From: Hyphochytrium catenoides
Lineage: Eukaryota > Sar > Hyphochytriomycetes > Hyphochytriales > Hyphochytriaceae
NCBI GenBank assembly: GCA_900088475.1
Contig: FLMG01000549.1
Coordinates: forward strand, 1-64,000
Direction of reading: 5' to 3'
DNA length: 64,000 nt
Below the pieces are notes generated by a model that was not told the origin of the DNA, did not search any database, and worked only from the letters and a program-made list of their open reading frames with translations. Below, one piece after another: positions 10,675 through 23,700 of the stretch. The position numbers and the translations under genes were made by a program. Numbering within the stretch: position 1 is the stretch's first letter; every line of letters starts with the position of its first letter.

Positions 10675-12555
10675 TCAAGGGGCAGTGGCCTGGACCTGCT
10701 GGACAGCTCGACGCTTGAAGCGGATGGTAGGGTGTCCTTGCGGACCAACTACCATAGAGGTATAGTCATGCTCGGGAAGCTTGTCCTCACCCTTTTCCAT
10801 GTCGAGCTTCTGCAAGAGAGACACCAAGACAGTCTTCAGTTGCAAGTATGCATACTGTTGTCCCACGCAAGCATGCATGCCACCGCCGAAGCCAATGAAC
10901 GTGAAGGGCTTCTTGTCCTCCTCTCTGTCTGGTCCAAAGCGATCCGGATCAAATATCTCAGAGTCCTTGAACTCAGGGGCTACCCTGCCCCCAACAGCTG
11001 GAGATACACCCACAAGATGTCCAGCGGGAATTACCATGTCCTTGTAGTAGAGATCCTTCCTTACCCGGCGAAAGAGAAAGATGAGTGGAGGGTGCATCCG
11101 CAGAGTCTCTTTGATGCAGCGATGAAGGTACTGCAGCTTGCCGAGGTCTTCGTACGTGACTGGGCGGTCTCCCACCACTTCTGCAACCTCCTTCCTAGCC
11201 TTCTCCAAGGCACCAGGGCTGTCCAGTATGTGTAGCAAAGTCCAGATCGCAGTGGTGGAGCTCGTGTGCTGTCCCGCAAAGAGCAGCGCGATCATAAGTC
11301 CCGCGACGTGCGAAGGCGGAATTGGCTCCTTTGTGTCCTTATATGTTGCATCCAAAAAGGTCTGCAGAATATCCTCTTTCTTGACTCCCTCCTCTCGCCG
11401 CTTCGCGATGACATTAGCAAAAAGCTTTGTGAGCTCCTCACGCGCTCTGTCTCGCTTCTTGTGGAGCGGAATAGGTAAGTACGGGAAGAAGACTCCAACA
11501 GGTGTGCACCCATTGTCAAGGTCATGGTAGAGAGAGGTGACCTCATCGTAAAGGCTCTCCCTAATCTCGTCGCCCATCAGAGCACGTGCTGCACAATTCA
11601 TGACCAGCTCGACAAGGAACTCCTTGAGATCCAGGGTGCCTTCTTCCGGTAACGTCTCTACATGGGCCAAGGTCTCCCCAATGATCTTGTCCACATAGGT
11701 CTTCATCCTGCTATTACGAAGACCCGTTGCCATTATTTGCATCTAGAAACGAATGCGCACGACCGTCGGTGGGTCAGTCATTATCAATGAATACGCTATA
11801 CACAGCAAGATAGGACCTCAAAAGTCGGACTAGGGCGTAATGCAAAGCAAATAAGGATTAGCAGAGCGCAAGAGCTACTTAGGCAACGGCAAGTTTTGAA
11901 GCTTGGCCAAAGGTAACGGTAGCACATTTTCTACCCACGAAAGAAGCATAGGCAGATAACAGAGCTTTTTACCTGCTGTAGCCTCCGTTTTAGGGGCGCA
12001 TCAAAAACGATGCCCTCGCCAAAGACCGGCGTCATAAACTTGTAGGGGTCCCCTTGGTCCAGCTCTTCGTCCGTCGCTCTGAACGCAACCGCCTGCGCTT
12101 CCGGACCCACAAGGAAAGTAATCTTCTCAAAAGCAAAGTCAAGCGTGAAGATATCCCCGTACGCATAGTACACTGTGATTCAAAAAGAACAAAATCGGGA
12201 GTCCCATAGGGCGAGTTATAGTGGTTAGATACTCACCCTGGAGAGTTGAAACAGCTCAGAAATGTGTCAGTGTCTTACGTTCTGTTATGTAGCCCACTGG
12301 TGATCGGCAGAAGTTTAGAAAGGTGCCCAAATACGGGATGGTAGTATGTACAACGGGGGGGAGCTTCCCTTGCACCTTACGCCCACGCATCATCACGCTC
12401 ATAAGCACCGCCACAGCAGCCACCACGAGGACGGTGACAATAATAGGGCGAAAGTTCTCAGCGAAGATTAGGGAAGCATCCGCAAATACATTCTCGATTA
12501 CCGTCCGCATGGTCTCCGAAGAGATAAGGATCGCAACAGAGAGGATCAGCATCAT
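10675..12555 (-). CDS. CYP51: Sterol 14-alpha-demethylase, cytochrome P450 family 51
   Basis: Three exons join in frame: 12555-12279, 12172-11973 and 11742-10675, giving 514 residues, normal for CYP51. The enzyme removes the C14 methyl of lanosterol, obtusifoliol or cycloartenol-derived sterols in the endoplasmic reticulum. An N-terminal hydrophobic anchor is followed by PPVV and the CYP51-type B' region (YKFMTPVFGEGIVFDAP). The I-helix has AGQHTSSTT near residue 315, the CYP51 signature AGQHTSS. The ExxR motif is KETLR near 370, and the haem-binding loop is FGGGMHACVG with the Cys ligand near 451. The first in-frame ATG is at 12555; codons before it are open but lack ATG. The ATG at 12552, or a later one, is also possible. 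Family assignment is very secure; the preferred sterol cannot be told from sequence here. Confidence 0.95.
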
Positions 12556-13684
12556 CCTTGACAGGCTATTCTTTGGCAGTCTCCGAGCCCTCCACCAATA
12601 ACTTCTTTCGAAGGCAAGAACAGTGGATCTCAAGAACTTCCCCAGCTCTTCGGTGGCAGCGTTAGCTGGTACTAGTAGTAGAGGCCAGGGCGCAACGAAC
12701 TCGTCCAGTCCGGCGTCAAGACAATTGACAGATTTATTGACTGCGTGGATACTCAGTGAAAGTCCATCCTCGAGGCGATAGAAAGTGGAAGAACCATAGA
12801 ACAGCTCATAGAACTACAAGAAGATGGCGCTGATCTTCGACCTGGTGTTCTTTCTATCCACCACCTGCTGTGAAACACAGAGCCACAAACTGCTTTGGAC
12901 ATGGGAGGCTCTTCTGTCAGAGATCGGAATAAGTCTAACCAGGTCCTTCTCATAGTTCTCCCCGCTTCAGGAACTTTTTGCATCATGCCTCAGATCTCTG
13001 CTCCGGTTACTAAGTTTATGATTCTTCTGAATGATCAGCCGGAGTGATACTCTGTCCCAGGTTGAAGATCGCGATCTCCATGACACAGCTCAATCATAGG
13101 AGCAGTTCCTCATGACGTCTGATGACCGTCGTCCGCCATCAGAGTCATTCTCTACTGGGAGCAAGGAGCTACGCCATACCGTTGAGCCTTAGCCTAGTAT
13201 AGCGATGGTGAGCCGTCCAGTTATGAGCATAATGAGAGTGCTTGACCCTACCGCCCTACACCCTCATGATGAAGGTCGCCCAGACGATGAGCATTATTTG
13301 TTTGGACCTTAGACAGTGAATCGCAGTGGCTGCCAGGAAAGGTCATCGAGCTTAAAGAGAAGCCATGTGCTGGAAATCTACCGTGCAAGTATGACCAGAT
13401 TGGATAAGATAGAAAGGAGCTGAGAGTCTCCTCGTCATCAGCATACCAAGGCAGTGGTTTGCCTTGAAACGGGACTCACAGGGCCATGTAGTGCACCACC
13501 ACTCCTATCCTGTGTCATACCTCCATACTCGCACCTTGAGCTCATATTAAGGCTTGGACTCATCCATTTTACCTTTCATCATACATATATATATGCATCT
13601 CTAGCTAGATAGCGTATGGGTGCCTAAAAATGAACATGCCAGCGTACATTGAGAAATCTTCAGAGGAGGCAGAAATGTAGCGAA
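12556..13684. other. Intergenic between CYP51 and the hydrolase
   Basis: About 1.1 kb with no supported exon on either strand. It contains a short AT repeat (CATACATATATATATGCAT) around 13,580-13,598. It should hold the CYP51 promoter and the hydrolase 3' UTR. Confidence 0.45.
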
Positions 13685-16600
13685 CTACGCTACTTTCTTG
13701 CGCTTTAGCTTCAGGACTTTCTGCGCCAAGCTGAAGGCAGCGATTCCTAGACCAACTCTAGATAAAGGCTGCTGTAAGAGGAATTGGGACTCAAAGAGCT
13801 GGCAAGCCTGCCTTGGTTCTAAGCTGGCTAGCTGGATATTCTGTCTTTCCCTATGTTCAGCGTTGAAGGCTGTAGTTGCTTCTTGACTCTTGTTAGCGGA
13901 GGGTGCCTCGTCTTGCCCTTTTTGTTCTTTCTGACTGGGCTCTTGTATCTCTGTAGAAATCTTACTGGGCTCTGTCATGTATAAGTTAAGGGTTAGGGTC
14001 GCTGTCTGCGCAGGTTGTTCTCCTCTATGGTACAAACACCTCTCACCTCTTGGCTGTCGCTTGCGAAGGGTATCCAGAGCCTGGATGTATTGTCCAATTA
14101 CCGGGTCCACCCACGACCGAACATGTGTCCAGCCTGTGGCCCACATGAGGTGCCCCCCTCTCTGAGTAGTGCACAGAATAACGTTGGGGTTGTCCCTTCA
14201 AATGCGTTTAGTCCAATAGTAAGACTGCGTAAGTGATACATTTTCTTAGACTGACTCTGACCTGCTCTCTTTGTATGGAAGAGTGACAGAATGTCCTAAG
14301 GGGTCATCTTGTGCATTAAGACAGAGTAGTGGGATCTGTATTCTGGCGACAGCTAGGAGAAGAGGTGTCACCCATGAAACTACTACCTCGCACTGACTAA
14401 AGAATAGACTTACATGCTGCCCCTCCAAGTCCATCTGCCAATAATCTGAGGCCACGGGCTAGGTTAGAGAGAGGTAGCAGGGGAGCTTTCAGCACTGGAA
14501 GAATGACAGTGCTCACCTGGCTGATTGCTCTCCACCGAGGCAGTCAGCTTCTCTGGAATCAAGGACAAGTTTATCGGCTGCTACCCAGGTGTTCACCTAT
14601 ATAATTGATTTCTTTGTCAGCTTCTTTTAGGGGTGGATGTTAAGGGTTAGGCTTCTTCGCGCCTATTCCGCGCAGAATGCTTGATAAGTCTACCCGTCCC
14701 ACTCTTTCTCATGTCTAAAGGGTCGTACGACGTCTCCTCGACATCTCGATTTCTTTAAGGGTTACCATGGGTAAACGTCCATTTTATGCCCTACCTTACG
14801 GAGGAAGTTAGACAGCTTCCACCCTGAGTGCTGGTGAGATGCTAACATCTCCCGAAGCCTGAGAGAGAGATGTTGCAAATCAGTGTATTAGCTCGTCTCC
14901 TTTGTACAAAGAGAGACTATCACTGTGGCATATCAAGGATCGAAGGATAGCATACCTCTGGCACATTCGACCGTCAAAGGGGTTGGCAACACTTACGGCA
15001 CCATCGAGAGAACACGCTGACTCCTCACTGGCAATCGCGTCCAACAGCAAACTGGCTCCGGACGAGAAGCCTACGGCTACGGCTGTGCCCCTTATAACCC
15101 TAGAGCGGACGCAGAAAGATGCTTCTTTTATGGCTTGTTTTTGCAAACATTGAACCTCCTGTCCGAGATCTCTTAGGAGTGAAGAACCAACGTTTATAAA
15201 AGGGTGACTTTGTACCTGTGCGGAGCCTGTTGAAGGTGATACCCTCAGCACTGCCACCTGCCATCCTAACGAAGAGGCCATGATAGTAGTTGAACAGACG
15301 GAACTACGTGACTAGGGCTGACATTAGCTCCTGAGTCGTCGCCGTAAAGGTTTGAGTTTCCTACCTGGCTGTCGCCAAGTGTTCGCTCCAAGTCAGGAAC
15401 CACCAACTAGAACACGAAGAGTGAAGAGATGAGCGTAAAAAATCATAAATGTCGAGTTAGATGTTTATGATTTTTGTCCAACTGTGTTACGACCAGAGCG
15501 AAGAGTCAGCAAGAGTTAGACACCAAGCAAAGCAAGCGCTCTGCAACCCTGGGAAGCCCGACATACATACCACTGTTGGGACATCCTTGGGTTTCATGCT
15601 GTTATTAGGTAGTACCCACTGCACGTAGCAGGAGCCTCCAACCGAGCACGGGAGCTCCTCGCTATATGGAATGTTAGATCATCTGAGTATTCAGTAGCGA
15701 CTCATTGAGCTGCGCACCGGAAGTTCTCAGAGACTGGAAGAGAAGCTCTATTTTTCTTTTGCATCATCAGGGTCTGCAGCAAGCTGGTACTCTGATTAGG
15801 AGAGTCATCACGAGATATTGAGCTTCCTGAAACACTACTCACCCATCTTGCAAATATAACGTGGGAAAATATCTCTCCGTGCCTAATGGGTGAAGCGGGA
15901 GGAGTGGGAGAGCGCCTCAATTGACAGAGTTAGGGAAGAAGAGATAGATCAGAATAGTGAAGTTGCGAAGATAGCAAGAGTATTGGTTATCTTGAAGTCC
16001 ACAGACAGAATGCTAAGAGGTGAAAGCTCCGGAAGCCAGAACCTGAAGCTCTATGCTCAAACTCACATAATTTTGGGCAAAGGCTAAGGACGGAAGCATT
16101 GAAGCTTGTTTGGGCGCAAGTGACTTCTGGCTTATCGGTTAGCAGATTTAGGAGGAGCTTATACGTTAGAAGAATAAATAATATACTAATGGAGAGCAGA
16201 CAACAGAGAGAAATAGTTAACGCGCTTAGGGCTCTCCATGGGCTCTGCGTGGGAGACGAGAAGTAGGGGAAAGAGATGGCGGGAACAAAGATTAGCAGTG
16301 GAGTAGTTCCTCAGTCAGCTTCAGGCTTGATTCAAAGTATATGGAAACATAGGCCTTCCTACCTCATCCATGTACCGCGACGCGACTATATGGCGGTGGT
16401 GACTGTAGATGGGCAAAGCACGGAAGATCGACCTAAGCGCCAAGAGATCAACTCGGAAATTGGCGGCCTTGGGGATAAAGAGTTAGAAGAGCGGATTCTG
16501 AAGTAGTTTAGCCTTAGAACAGAGAATAGAAAAGACGAACACTATGAACCGCGCTTGTTAAACTCTTGAAGGGAGTTGGAAGAGCTCGATCCCGGCGTAC

Positions 16601-16693
16601 CTGTTGAGCGATGATGGGGGAGAGCTGATCCATCACAAATAGCCCTAGGACGAACCCAAGGAAGAAATTGGTGCTGGTGACGTTATGACTCAT
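13685..16693 (-). CDS. EMB8/ABHD1-3-type alpha/beta hydrolase with N-terminal membrane anchor
   Basis: The gene starts at the ATG at 16693-16691 with a hydrophobic anchor (NFFLGFVLGLFVMDQLSP), then continues through several small exons. One contains RALPIYSHHRHI, one SPIRHGEIFSHV, the position of the family's NGHxQT block. One has PCSVGGSCYVQWVLP followed by DVPTV, like the DGG...LDW and P-hydrophobic strand of the family. The exon ending at 15281 gives LGWQVAVLR, then the nucleophile elbow VGFSSGASLLLD and GAVSVANPFD. The 14,250-14,455 exon has IPLLCLNAQDDPL carrying the acid residue, and the last exons have GGHLMWATG carrying the catalytic His. The Ser-Asp-His triad therefore appears complete. 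Relatives act on phospholipids or esters in endomembranes. The exact joins and the last ~100 residues, Gln/Glu-rich and ending in a basic KLKRKKVA, are less sure. Confidence 0.8.
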
Positions 16694-17786
16694 GATGAAG
16701 TGAAGATTTCAAGAAGGTGCACTGTGGATGGCAGACAAGAGAGATATAACGAGCAAGAGAGACAATAGAGGGCTTCTACTGATTGGTTGATGGTTAGCGG
16801 CGACTGAGAGGTATGTTAATCTGTGGGGCTGTTTGTTGACCAGGAACTTGGTAAGTAAAGACGGTGAGAGGACGACGGGACGAAGGAAGAGGACGGGGTA
16901 GCAGTGGGAGGAGAAGAGTTAACATTTTATTTATTCCTTCCTCAGTCACCTCTCTCTCTCTCACTCTCTCCCTCTTTCGGCTCTCTCTCTCTCCCATGAC
17001 TCCTGATTCCTTCCACTGCTGCCCTCTATCTTTCTCATTTTGCTGCTCAGTGAGCTGTCACTCGGAGTTTCCTTTTCTCCCCGGCTGGCCCCGTCTCTCT
17101 ACTCTCTATGTTATGCCAACCCGATGGGCGGGTGGGAGACTAGATTATTCTGATGCGACCTTTCAGATAAGAGCCATCTCGAACTAACAGCTCAGCGCCC
17201 ATGAACGTCCTTCCTTCCCTAATCCATGACCGCCTTGATGAGAGTAGACAACTATGAGGTTGAACCTGTACGTCGTAGAAGAGCTATAGAGACGACCTGG
17301 CAATCTGGCGGGGAAGAAGGAGGACAGGATGCTGCCGCAGCAGCACGGCCCCAGAGAGGAACGAAGGCACTGTGAACGGATAGCGCGGGAAGAGGGCAGG
17401 AGGGTGATGGTGGAGACAGGCGAATATTTTGTATTTCTATAGCCGTTGCGTACCGCTAACGGCGTGTCAAGTGGAGAATCAGAAGGAGGCTGGGATCTTG
17501 CCTTCTCCTTGAAGCTTCCCAAGCTTCCCTTTGCCTGATGAGATGATGTGCTTGCTAGATCCACGGGCCTCCTGCTAGTTTGGCCGATCAGTTCCTGCTG
17601 CTCTCTGCTCCAGCTCCTCATGCTTCTCATGACAGCTTGAACTAGTGGGAGCCTTATGCGTTAAGTTCTTCTCACGCTTGTTGCTACCATGATGAAGCTT
17701 AACCAATAGTGGTGACAGAGTTGGCTCGATCACTCTGGTCAGGTGAGGCTCTTGCTAGCCCCCGAACCTCTATTTTCTTCCGCCTA
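16694..17786. other. Divergent promoter region with CT-rich tract
   Basis: About 1.1 kb separates the divergent starts of the hydrolase (minus) and the codanin-1 homologue (plus). It contains a (TC)n-like tract at about 16,940-17,000. The open frames on both strands here are compositionally biased and show no domain. It probably acts as a shared upstream region. Confidence 0.45.
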
Positions 17787-20700
17787 ATGGGTGGCAGCGC
17801 GACGGAGCTCCTCGGAAGCCTACTTCAACGGGAGACATCGCTGGACACTTTCTTAGAAAGATGGCTCCCGGAGAGCGGGGAGGCGGTAGGTTACATCACC
17901 ACTCGAAAGACAAGCCTTTGAAACCTTTGGAGATTAGAGACACACACAGAAGAGAGACATTCAGCCTAGATGATAGAATGGGCCGCGGATAGGGTAGTTT
18001 TGAGCTGCGATGACGGCCCCATGTGAAGGGGCAATATAAGGTTAAGGGCAGGTTTAGTGGGATTCTGGCGCCATGTCAACCCTATTCCTGCATGCTTATT
18101 GCTACTTCCTGCCACCTCCTGGATCTATCCACTCATTTCCTTATTTTTTTACAGAGAGATTGGTACTTCCCTAGGACAATGATCTCCGTCAAAGGTCTGC
18201 CTACAAATACTCGAGAAGAATGGCCTCCGAACGGATCTAGCAGAACGGGTGATATTGACCCTGACATAACGGGCATCAAACCTTTGGAGCTTTTCGTTGG
18301 AGTGTTAAACCTAGTCCGTGATGATGCTCGACAGCTCCTTGAAAGTTCGGGAAAGAAGGTTGTTCCTGTGTTCCATCGGCCAGCTCCATCTGACCCCGAC
18401 CGGGGTCAGGATGCTAGGGTGAGCGATAAGAAGAACAACAATAAGCAAAAGGAGGATGAGCAGCTTGGAGGGGATGATAAGCAGAAGAACCCTTCAACGG
18501 AGAGTCGAAAGGCGTGGCGACGAGACAAACGAGATGAACACGTTTTCAGAGAAGAGGACTTCCCATCTCTGGCGGCCAGAATTGCAGCTGGTCCTAAAGC
18601 TCCCAGAGACGATAACCGGACGACGAAAGTGGCCAAACAGATGGAACGTCAGTGGTCGAGGGGCTCTCAGGTTAGTGATAGCCCTTGCCAGTACTTATAT
18701 TTTTCAGATTATACTCAACTCTGTCCTTAACTTAATGTCGCAGCGGCCCAGGAAGAGGGTACCTACGACGTTAGTCCATCCTTCGGAGGCGAAGCCTTCC
18801 CAGCCATGGGCTGGCCTGAGCGGTGCCGGAGCTGAGAGTTATAGCCCCCAGAAAGCAGAGTGTGAGATACTAAAAGGACGATATAGATCAAAAGGGCTCT
18901 TAACACCCCCGTCAAGAGGGGAGAAAGCCCAGCCACTCTCCCCCTTGTAAGTCACAGTAGGGCTCTACCTGCCTCCTTTGCCATGATTATCCCATTGAAA
19001 TAGGTTCCTAGCTCATGCTTGACTGTCCAGAGGCCCCTCTGCGTAAACGCTTAAATCACTAACAGGTTCTTTGGCTCACATGGCTACCAACCTTCTCGGG
19101 TCCATATCTTAGGCTAGCAAAGCCCCGAAAAGGTCCAGTTCCCTCGTCCCCAGAAGATCGTGAAGGCGAGGAGTTCAACGCGGAATATTTGCTACCGCTT
19201 ACCCCCCTACTGCGGATGGCCGAGCTCTATGCCTTTGCCTTGGCAAACGGTTTTGCTCCTAACGTCGCAACAGAGATCCAACTCCTGGTTAGGCTTCTAA
19301 CTCTAACAGAGTCACGACAAAGCCCAGGTACATGTCTACCAAATTCCCATTTTTTTGACATGTGGCAGACGTACATAACTAGACATTGCCTAACGCTCTT
19401 TGCCCCCTAGAAATGAACGGAAAGGTGCTCTGTACCTCGAAGCACTGCTGGCTATTTTCAGTACTCGTCCTTTCATCCCTCCCCTCTCTATTAGCCTCTC
19501 TGGGTGTCCAGATACTCCTTCTTCTTAGCCGAACGAGGGCCCTCGCTTTCTTCCCTGATTTTGCCTCTCAAGTGCAGATAGAGATTGATCGCTGGTATGT
19601 AACCTTTCTGGCGACCATTGCTATAGCACAGTAGCTGCGCCAATTCGCTCTTCCCAACTTTCTCAACCTTTAACGGTCTTTATAACCTAGTGATTTAGTG
19701 CTTGTCCACTTTGAACTTTATTTGAGGAAGAAGATGGAGTGTCCTACTGTTTAACCACAAGACCTCTACCACTTCCCAGAGCTCGAGCGGACTAACATAG
19801 ACAATCCTACTCTATCTTCGGGTTACTACTCTCTGTTCCACTTTCCAGCTATACTGCCTGGGCAGAGGCCAGCAGCAGGCAGCATGACATGCCAGTAGAT
19901 AGAAATGGGGAAGAAATATTCACGTTTGCCGAATCCTTGCGAACTCAAGGAAATGAAGAGGGTGAACGAAGAGTAGGAGGGGCTCTCAACCTCCTGTCAC
20001 ACCACGAGGAGAGTAAAGGCGTCAATTCCCGTTTGTACTATAAGAGGCCAGACCATGCGCGCATGTACAGCAACCGAGAATCTAGTCGGGACATTCTCCT
20101 AGAGCTTATTGGTGCTTTTCAGGTATCTAAGATCTTGCCCTAACCCAGCGGTGCTTGGTCCGATTAAGTGCTTCCTGCATAAGGGTTTCTGATCTTCATT
20201 AGCCTCTGGCAATTTGTTCATTACTGAGTCCAATCCTAAAGCAACCTTATATCATCATTAATACTGCTGTTCTTCATTGATATCTTTTCATTTTCTCCTT
20301 TTTTGTGGGCTGTATGGGTGGTGAGGCCTCCAGTGAGGTTACAGTGACACCGGCCCCTTGGGGAGTCCTGCCCCTTGTCCACCACCGGCCCTACTCATAG
20401 ACGAGCCCGTGATGATGGGGTTGGATCATCATGTTCATGTGCTAAGCTAGGCTCTATATTGTGCGCCGCTGGCGTTCCGTATCTGGTTTCTCTTCTCTCA
20501 CCTATCGCTCTTCTCGATGTTTTTGTCGTTTGAGACTTTAACTAGGGCATGATATCTTTTCATAAAGATGACCGCACCTCCGGTGACTATTCTGAGTTTT
20601 GGTTTTGGCCACTACTTTCTAAGCTATTTAATGCAGACTTGTCGATTTGGTGTTGATCCGGAGCCGTGGCAGCAGTTCAAGGCCGAGTTCCAGCAGCAGG

Positions 20701-23700
20701 TGGACCATCTCTTGTCCTTTCTCTTGCCGGTCAACAACCGCTGGTTCGCTTCGCTTCTAGTGTCACAGCTCCTTCATGTAAGAAAGCATGGAAGGAAAGA
20801 GAGGAAATGGTGACAGGCTTTATCAATAACATCATCCGTAGTTACGTTTTTCTCTGCTCGACAAGGACTGTTTTCCTGACTTTGTAGCCCTGTTTTCTTT
20901 CGTATCTCAGTGTTGCCACCACCTCGCTGCCCCAATAGCTCTGGGAGTATTGACGAGTTCTACCTTTCTTGTTCTCTGAGCGTTGTACACGCAGTTATCC
21001 ACGCACGACCAACAATACCGTTGTCACGACCGTTGACTTTCACATGTTAATAGACTGGCTTGAGCCCAGGCGTTGGCAATGACGAAAAAATTCTTGGGCT
21101 GGGGAGAGGACAAGGTGGACAAAATGTCCAGAGGCTCCGTAAACTCCAACGACGGTTTTCTGCGCAGAGCGTCAATCCTGGGCGAAGCACTCAGAGGCTC
21201 CGCGTAAACGAGAACAAAGATGGACAGCCAGTCATGGAAGGAAATGAGGTAAGGAGACTTAAGCAGACAGGGCCTCCTAAGCATATGAGGGGTGAGGTTG
21301 CGGTAAAGAACGCTTAGTTTGAGGTTAAGTTCACGTGTCGGATCGGGCATGAAGAGGGAAGCCAGAAGAGGAGAGATGATTATGGGGACAACTCTTGTGC
21401 TTTCTCGTAACGAGAAATTGGCTCTCGAACAGTGCAACTAAGGTATACTGTTCATATATAGACGGACATTCTGCGCTACTTTCCTGAGAATCAAGAGTTT
21501 TTCTACCTGTTCATCCGATCCTGTACGTCGTATCCCCTCCTGGAGAATGTCAAGGCCGTGACAGCAGCGATGCTGACCAGCGTAAGTCCTCCATCCTCCT
21601 CTGGAACCTAAGTTTTTCCGGGCTGAGTACATTGTCTGAATATGGTCTTAGCATCTTCTTCCTCTGATTGATCTCAAGCTCAAAGAACCTCACGGTCTGG
21701 TAGCATCTTCCTCCTTCCGCCCATGATTTTCTCCATGGTTATTCTGACTCCTCGCTTGGTCCTCGCATATGGATTCTGTCACGTTCCCTCGATCTCCTCC
21801 GTTCCCGAATCGGTTTGGCAATGTGGGATTCTAGCTTGCAGAGCGTAACCAAACGCCACATGCTGCCCGCGGTAACCTGACAGAGCGCGTATTGCAGATG
21901 AAGGTGTGGGCGTGTGTGTGTGTGTGTGTGTGTGGGGGGGGGATACCCTAACTTTGTAAAGTATCTCTTCTATCTGCTCTCCCTGCTTGACGTTGGCTGT
22001 AGAATTCAACACACACCGTTTATCTTTTGGCCTTTGTCCGCTATTCTCTACTAGGGCTTTGTGATTTGCTTATATCCTGCTACTCCAGGTACTCGCTAAA
22101 TTCCTGGGCTTGCTGCTGTTCTCTCCGTCGTGGGGCTTATCCGAAAACGTGCATAAGGCCGAGAACAAGGCTTTTCGACTAGCCTTTGAGGTATCAAGAT
22201 CTCTCCCGAATGACCATTTTACGGTCACCTCAGCCTCGTCCTGCCTTCTACTCTCTCCCTGATTCCCGATGCTTTCGTCTTTCGCTCAGTACTTGAAGCG
22301 GTTTGCCTAAACCCAAACGCATGCTCTGGCTGACGGTGCCAATCCAATTATTGCTCCCAAATATATTGTGTCTCTGTTACCTTTGGGCAGGAAGCGGTAG
22401 AAGTGTCCACAAGATGCCAGCCACAACTGTTGGACGTACGGCTTTTGGTTTTACAGGCCATCAGAGACCAGCACCTTTTAGCGACCATTCCATGGGTTCT
22501 CGACCACCTCAGGATGCTGCAGGGTGACAAGGTCAAGTACAGTATCAACTCTCTACTTTGGGAGGACAACTGCTGATTAGATGTGGATCCTTGACCCATA
22601 TATTGTCTTACTGCTATTACGAGGATTGGCCTCCATGTCCCCTCTATTCCTGTAAAATGACTGATCACATGTTGTCTCAATGGCCAGGTGTCCCGGCAAA
22701 CGAAGTACTATCAAGACGTGTTTCATATTCTTAGATGGATTCGGAAGCGCTATTTTCCCTTGTCCACGTCCTCTTTCACAGCCCTCTGCGTGCAGACGTC
22801 CATAGAAGAATTCTTAGAGGAGTTAGGTCTCCCTCCTCACAACTCTGACACTACAGCTCCGGAAGGACTAGAAGATCTCTACAAGAGTTTGAGCACTACC
22901 GGACCAGCTTTGCTGGCAACCGCTAGTGGTCCTTGCCCATTGTCGGAACAGGAACCACTTGACAAGCAGCCGTTTTTATTTGGAGAGCGGTTCCTTCAGG
23001 CCGTCAGTAGAAGTCTTCACGATGTGAAAAAGCTCTTAGAAGCTTCTAACGCTCTTAAAGTAAGAGGTAAGTGCAACCCAAAGCTAAGAATTGCAGAAGA
23101 CGAGACAGCATCTAGACTTAGACTGTGTCCTGGAACTGCCTAGTTTTCTCTATTCGCTCTTCGAATGGGCATTGTTAAGAACTATCTCACATTGTCATCT
23201 CTACGCTTTGACAGCCTCCCGCAGTGACTCAAACACAGTTGGCATCCGGAAGCTTAGGCCCAGTGTTATATCACCCGTTCAACCTAGAGAGCGCTACAGG
23301 TATAACTAGGAGGGTCGAGCTGGGAAGAGGATTACCCTAGGTTTGGGATCAAGAGAGCGTCAGGCGGCTAAATGCAGGATGTGTGATGTAGAAAGTGGAA
23401 CAACAGCCTAGCTTCATATGGGAAGTGAGGATGAGAAATAACTAAATGTGATTGCAGTCAGAGTATCCAGCTGCCAAACTCCTCTCCAGAGCCGCGGGTC
23501 CACCGTCAAGATCGTCGAGTAGAGAGCTCGACCCTGAATGGTCGCTTAGCGTCTGCATTCTTTGCTCAAGAGAACGGGTTACAGGATCTAGTTCAGCTCA
23601 TTTGTCCGACGCTCGTAAGAGTAAGTGTTGGGATAGATGATGCCTCGTGAATTACTCCCATCAACTTCACTCGTACATCTCTACCCATGTTGCCATCAGT

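Noticed and set aside
12173-12278. A possible microexon between CYP51 exons 1 and 2
   Set aside because: An internal AG/GT pair could define a microexon, but joining 12279 directly to 12172 keeps phase and matches CYP51 spacing without any extra residue.
17184-17630. Open minus-strand frame of 148 codons
   Set aside because: It is Ser/Arg-rich with no domain and lies in the divergent promoter region before the codanin-1 start; the composition explains the open frame.
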